A DNA stretch of 35,801 nucleotides from Woeseiaceae bacterium (GTDB taxonomy: Bacteria > Pseudomonadota > Gammaproteobacteria > Steroidobacterales > Woeseiaceae), in assembly GCA_013001045.1 (NCBI GenBank), contig JABDNG010000021.1, positions 1 through 35,801 on the forward strand, written 5' to 3'. Below, one piece after another: positions 32,197 through 35,801 of this stretch (position 1 is the first letter of the stretch; each line of letters begins with the position of its first letter). The notes under the pieces were generated by a model. That model saw only the letters and a program-made list of their open reading frames with translations. It did not search any database and was not told where the DNA came from. A program made the position numbers and the translations under genes.

Positions 32197-33431
32197 TCAC
32201 GTATCTCGAACGTAAGGCCGGCATTTTTTTGCAGCCGCTCGAGCAGCGGGCCGCCCATGGCTGAGGCAGGGGTCCACACACCGCCGCCGACGGCCAGTTC
32301 GTCTTTGGCGAGGCAAACGGCGCATTCGCTCAGCATCTTGCTTGTTGAGCCGTAGCCAGGGTCCTGGTCGCCCGTGATTCGCGACTGCAGCAATGTTCCG
32401 TTTGGCAGAACGCCGATCTGCATGAGATTAAAGAAGCCGCTTTCTTGCAACTTGCGATCGGGACCTTCGCCGGGTTCGGGAAGCACAAAGCGCTGCAGCA
32501 ATTTGCGCGTCGGGGCAAAGGATGCGCCAAGAACCAGTCCGCCAATCCCCAGCGTCATGGTTGCGCCTTTCAACCAGCCGGTTACCCCTTGCCCGGTCAT
32601 TACCGCTTCCTGGTATTGAAAGTCCTTTCCGTATGGGTAGCCGGCGAGCGCATGACTGCGGCGTACGACCTTGGTGTTGACACCGGCCATGACAAACGGT
32701 GCCGTCCATGATTCAGCATTGTCCTGGTACGCAACGTTTTGCTGATCTCTGCGATCGGGGCCTTGCCGTTCGCCCGCGGGATTCAGCGAATAGGGATCGA
32801 CAAGAATGCGTGCAATCGCGCGGTCCTTACGACTTTCTTCGATGAGGTTCATCATGCTCGCAATTGTGCCGCCGCTGGCCGCGCCCTTGGTGGCCTTCAC
32901 CAGCAGTGTGATCGATTTGCAATATTGACCAAAGCGCTTTTGTGCCTCTTCCTGCAGAAACCACACGCCGATGTCCATCGGCACTGAGTCGAAGCCGCAG
33001 CAGTGCACTATCCGTGCACCGGTTTGTTGCGCGCGCTCGTGGTGCTGGTCAATCATCTTGCGAATCCATTGCACCTCGCCCGCAAGGTCGCAGTAATGCG
33101 TGCCTGCCTCGACACAGGCTTGCACCAGGTCGGAACCGTAAAGGGCGTAGGGACCCACCGTCGTAAGGACCACGCGAGTGCGTTGTGCAAGCGCGTCCAG
33201 GGCATCTCGGTCGAAGCTGTCAGCGACGATCGTTTTCAAATCGCCTCCTTTGACGCCGAGCGATTCCCGCAGTCCGTCGAGTTTTTCCTGGCTGCGACCA
33301 GCAATGGCCCAGCGGAGACTGCCGCCGACGCCGTACTGGCGCAACAGGTATTCCGCAACAAGCGTGCCGGTGAAGCCGGTCGCGCCCCACACGATGACGT
33401 CGAATTCTCTTGATCCCTGTGACTCACTCAA
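32193..33431 (-). CDS. Saccharopine dehydrogenase-like NAD(P)-binding oxidoreductase
   Basis: 412 residues. The N-terminal Rossmann fold has the glycine motif VWGATGFTGTLVAEYLL (about 13-29) and AGRSQEKLDGLR, as in saccharopine dehydrogenase-like and mycobacterial trans-acting enoyl-reductase-like proteins. The stretch GPYALYGSDLVQACVEAGTHYCDLAGE is the family's signature. The C-terminal half carries a hydrophobic segment near 290-310 (WLKGATMTLGIGGLVLG), so it may sit on the membrane. Substrate is not known; a lipid-related role is an inference from relatives. Its start overlaps the end of the GNAT gene by 4 bp, so they are translated together. Confidence 0.92.
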   Translation of the reverse strand: MSESQGSREFDVIVWGATGFTGTLVAEYLLRQYGVGGSLRWAIAGRSQEKLDGLRESLGVKGGDLKTIVADSFDRDALDALAQRTRVVLTTVGPYALYGSDLVQACVEAGTHYCDLAGEVQWIRKMIDQHHERAQQTGARIVHCCGFDSVPMDIGVWFLQEEAQKRFGQYCKSITLLVKATKGAASGGTIASMMNLIEESRKDRAIARILVDPYSLNPAGERQGPDRRDQQNVAYQDNAESWTAPFVMAGVNTKVVRRSHALAGYPYGKDFQYQEAVMTGQGVTGWLKGATMTLGIGGLVLGASFAPTRKLLQRFVLPEPGEGPDRKLQESGFFNLMQIGVLPNGTLLQSRITGDQDPGYGSTSKMLSECAVCLAKDELAVGGGVWTPASAMGGPLLERLQKNAGLTFEIRD

Positions 33432-33910
33432 AATTTCATCTCCAATAATGCGACCTCTTTCTTGCCGCCTTCCGTTTCCTGACTGCCAACACGAACGAAT
33501 CCCAGTTGTTCGTGATAACGCATGGATGAATCATTCGCCGGGCGAATGTTGACTTCGCAAGTCATGACACCGACGTCACGACCGAGAGTTGTTGCGAAGT
33601 CTTGATACAGACGCGAGGCAACCCCGCGGCGCCGCGCTGATGGGGCGACAGCCACTCGATCGACATAACCGAAGTCGCGGTAGCGTTTGCCGAACCAACG
33701 ATAGTTCGGGCTCTCATAGGGTAGTCCCGGCCTCAGGCCGATAAGGAAGCCTGCGAGCAGCCCGTCCTGGCGGACAACCCGGAAGTAATGGGCGTGATCA
33801 GCAAACCATTGCATTTGTGCAAGATCGATACCGCTGACATGGGGTACCGAGCTCTGGTTCAGTCGCAATACATCCGCAAGGTCGTCGGGGATCACATCCG
33901 TAATTTGCAT
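33428..33910 (-). CDS. GNAT family acetyltransferase
   Basis: 160 residues, one Gcn5-related acetyltransferase domain. The acetyl-CoA binding motif A is clear, with VDRVAVAPSARRRGVASRL (Arg-Arg-Arg-Gly-Val-Ala), and the final motif B strands follow (YHEQLGFVRVG). The substrate cannot be deduced. Its last four bases overlap the start of the saccharopine-dehydrogenase-like gene, so they form an operon. Upstream of the ATG lies the space shared with the divergent exported protein at 34043. Confidence 0.93.
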   Translation of the reverse strand: MQITDVIPDDLADVLRLNQSSVPHVSGIDLAQMQWFADHAHYFRVVRQDGLLAGFLIGLRPGLPYESPNYRWFGKRYRDFGYVDRVAVAPSARRRGVASRLYQDFATTLGRDVGVMTCEVNIRPANDSSMRYHEQLGFVRVGSQETEGGKKEVALLEMKF

Positions 33911-34042
33911 GACCGCAGTGTACCTTGTTATTGTTAGGACAAGACGGCAGGTGACTCATCATCGGAAATACAGACCGTCAGCATTCGCTACTTTACTCGT
34001 CTTCGATTTGGAACCGGCTCCTCAAGCAAGGAAGTGTCCGTC

Positions 34043-35770
34043 ATGTTCAAGTCAGCGAGAATCACGCTAATCATTTTCGTGGCAATCAGCATATTGCCTG
34101 TATCGTCGGCCGTCGCCGCGTCGCGAAATTCAGCCGATCTGCTCAAGTACGTACCGGCCGATACGCCATACGTGTTCGCCTCTCTTAGACCAATGCCCGA
34201 CAAACTCGCCGACAAGATCGAGCCAACCGTCGATCAGGTTCTGCGCGCTTATCAACGCATCATCCGATACAGCGTGAGTGAGAAGCTTGCTGAAGTCTCG
34301 AGTGACGACGGCGGCGCCGCAGAAGCACAGAGAGTCGAGGCGCTTGTCGATGAGGTACTCGATCTGATGAGTGTGGAAGGCATCCGCAACGCGGGTGTGC
34401 AGCGGGGCTCGGCATTCGCGTTTTACGGCAACGGTTTGTTACCCGTATTGCGCTTCGAACTGTCGGATACGAAATTGTTCGATGAAGCCATAGCACGCAT
34501 TGAAGACAAAGCGGGTGCGCAATTGTCGATTGGAACGGTCGGAGGCAAGTCGTACAAGTACGTCGAACACGACGCCATCAGGTTGGTAATCGCGACGCTG
34601 GATGAGCAGGCTGTATTAACGGTGGTGCCGACAGAATTTGATGAATCACAGCTTGCGGTGGCGTTGGGGCTGGATAAGCCGCGCAAGAACCTTGCAAAAA
34701 GCCGCGAGTTACGCTCGATCGCAAAAAAATATGGTTTCTCGGATTACTTTACGGGCTTCATCAACAACGAGCGTATTGCCAGTGCGTTCCTTGGTAGTCC
34801 GACGGGGCTGAACCGGGACCTGCTTGAGTCGCTCGATTATGACGATTCCGAATTGTCAGAGGTCTGCCAATCCGAGTTCATGGAAATTGCTGGAATTGCA
34901 CCGCGTATTGTGTTCGGTTATTCGACACTGAACGAGACACATATTGACAGCGGCTTTGTTGTTGAGCTGCGTTCCGATATCGCCGAAGGACTTGCGAGAC
35001 TGCCGGCCGTCGTGCCCGGCCTGGGTCAGGATTACAGCGGTCTGATGTCGTTCGGGTTCAGCCTGAATCCGCTGGCGGCAAGGCAGTTTTACGAAGCCCG
35101 CCTCGATGCGCTCGAGGCTGATCCTTTTGACTGTGAATTGCTTGCCGACATGCAAGTCGGTGTTGCTGCGGGTCGAGAAGCGCTAAGCAAGCCGGTGCCA
35201 CCGGTGGTCTACGGTTTCCGGGGTATTCTTGCGGTCGTCGACGACATCCAGGGAATGGATATGGCGTCGCAGAAGCCGCCAGAGTCCATGGACGCGAGTT
35301 TCCTGTTGGCCATCGAGAATGCGCAAAACCTCGTCGCCATGGCAGCCCTTCTGGACGCGCAGATTGCAGCGCTGAATCTGCTGCCAGACGGCAAGCCCGT
35401 CAAACTGGAGATGGCTGAGCTGGCGACAATTGCAGACGAAGCGTTTGTGGCGCTGTCCGAAGGCGCCCTGGCTGTTTCAGTAGGCAAGGGCGCGGAAGGC
35501 AAGGCCGGGCAGATGCTGGTTACCAAAAGTGCTGATCCCGCGCCGTTAATGAGTATGAGCCTGGATGCGGCGCGCTACTATGGCTTCATAGGTGAGGCGA
35601 TGATGCAGATGGAGCCGGACGAGGGTGAAGAGGACATGCCTATGGAGGTGCAGAGCGCGTTGCAGGAAGCGATGACCCTGATAGGCAGTCTCTACAAGCG
35701 CATGCGGGTCGATGTTAGGCTGACGGGTAGAGGCATCGAGATGGACAGCCGGCTAATACTGGCTGACTGA
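34043..35770 (+). CDS. Large exported protein of unknown function (DUF3352-like)
   Basis: 575 residues from the ATG at 34043, ten bases after AAGGA; a GTG three codons upstream is less likely. A signal peptide (1-26, cleavage near AVAAS) is followed by the block LLKYVPADTPYVFASLRPMP. That start recalls DUF3352-type exported proteins, but the match is loose. The rest alternates strands and helices without catalytic motifs, with an acidic helix (MQMEPDEGEEDMPMEVQ) close to the C-terminus. No lipobox, so soluble periplasmic or surface. A following gene starts 20 bp later, so it probably leads an operon that leaves the window. Confidence 0.85.
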   Translation: MFKSARITLIIFVAISILPVSSAVAASRNSADLLKYVPADTPYVFASLRPMPDKLADKIEPTVDQVLRAYQRIIRYSVSEKLAEVSSDDGGAAEAQRVEALVDEVLDLMSVEGIRNAGVQRGSAFAFYGNGLLPVLRFELSDTKLFDEAIARIEDKAGAQLSIGTVGGKSYKYVEHDAIRLVIATLDEQAVLTVVPTEFDESQLAVALGLDKPRKNLAKSRELRSIAKKYGFSDYFTGFINNERIASAFLGSPTGLNRDLLESLDYDDSELSEVCQSEFMEIAGIAPRIVFGYSTLNETHIDSGFVVELRSDIAEGLARLPAVVPGLGQDYSGLMSFGFSLNPLAARQFYEARLDALEADPFDCELLADMQVGVAAGREALSKPVPPVVYGFRGILAVVDDIQGMDMASQKPPESMDASFLLAIENAQNLVAMAALLDAQIAALNLLPDGKPVKLEMAELATIADEAFVALSEGALAVSVGKGAEGKAGQMLVTKSADPAPLMSMSLDAARYYGFIGEAMMQMEPDEGEEDMPMEVQSALQEAMTLIGSLYKRMRVDVRLTGRGIEMDSRLILAD

Positions 35771-35789
35771 CGGACGTCACGGAGACATC

Positions 35790-35801
35790 ATGAATAAGGT
35801 C
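35790..35801 (+). CDS. Start of a further gene, cut by the window edge
   Basis: ATG at 35790 preceded by CGGAGA at a good distance, 20 bp after the stop of the exported protein. Only the first four codons (Met-Asn-Lys-Val) are in the window. The Met-Asn-Lys start fits a signal peptide but cannot prove it. Probably same operon. Confidence 0.45.

Noticed and set aside
33911-34042. Promoters for the GNAT and exported-protein genes
   Set aside because: TACACT on the minus strand has no -35 box at proper distance, and no convincing pair is seen on the plus strand.

Overview
The window looks like an ordinary chromosomal segment of a free-living gammaproteobacterium with moderately high GC. Pointers to that class are the small 4.5S-type SRP RNA next to dnaX-ybaB/ebfC-recR, the divergent ppsA/ppsR pair, and orn, YqiB/DUF1249, a long Prc protease, SrkA/YihE and TypA. 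A lineage near the Woeseiaceae/Chromatiales is a guess from the overall look of the proteins. I see no phage, transposase, integrase, plasmid or CRISPR genes.

Layout. 1-2830: a tRNA-Ser with a strong terminator, an exported SnoaL-like lipoprotein, an exported protein of unknown function and a coiled-coil protein. 2831-6978: a polyphosphate kinase 2, then the SRP RNA and the replication/repair run dnaX, ebfC, recR and a HIT protein. 6983-10302: rsgA on the minus strand, then orn overlapping a DUF938 methyltransferase, which overlaps a GFA-family protein, and a YgiM-like SH3 protein. 10303-14027: ppsA, divergent from its regulator ppsR, and a DUF1249 protein. 14163-18141: an orphan coiled-coil protein, a small exported protein behind a promoter/operator-like palindrome, the Prc protease and a small membrane protein.

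18159-25438 is one long minus-strand run. From its upstream end it encodes a gluzincin-type metallopeptidase lipoprotein, a Ycf46-like AAA ATPase and a long coiled-coil/FHA protein with recently duplicated 53-residue repeats. Two small membrane proteins, an uncharacterised acidic protein and a YkvA/DUF1232 protein follow. The first three genes are tightly packed and are the best candidate here for an undescribed system: an envelope protease, a cytosolic remodelling ATPase and a phosphothreonine-reading scaffold. No function can be assigned from sequence alone.

25497-35801: an NlpC/P60 lipoprotein, a two-gene lipoprotein operon, a class I glutamine amidotransferase, typA-srkA (overlapping), a DUF1684 lipoprotein, a GNAT acetyltransferase overlapping a saccharopine-dehydrogenase-like oxidoreductase, a large exported protein of unknown function, and the first codons of another gene. 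The genome is very compact: several same-strand genes overlap by 4-17 bp, and three convergent pairs have abutting or overlapping stop codons.
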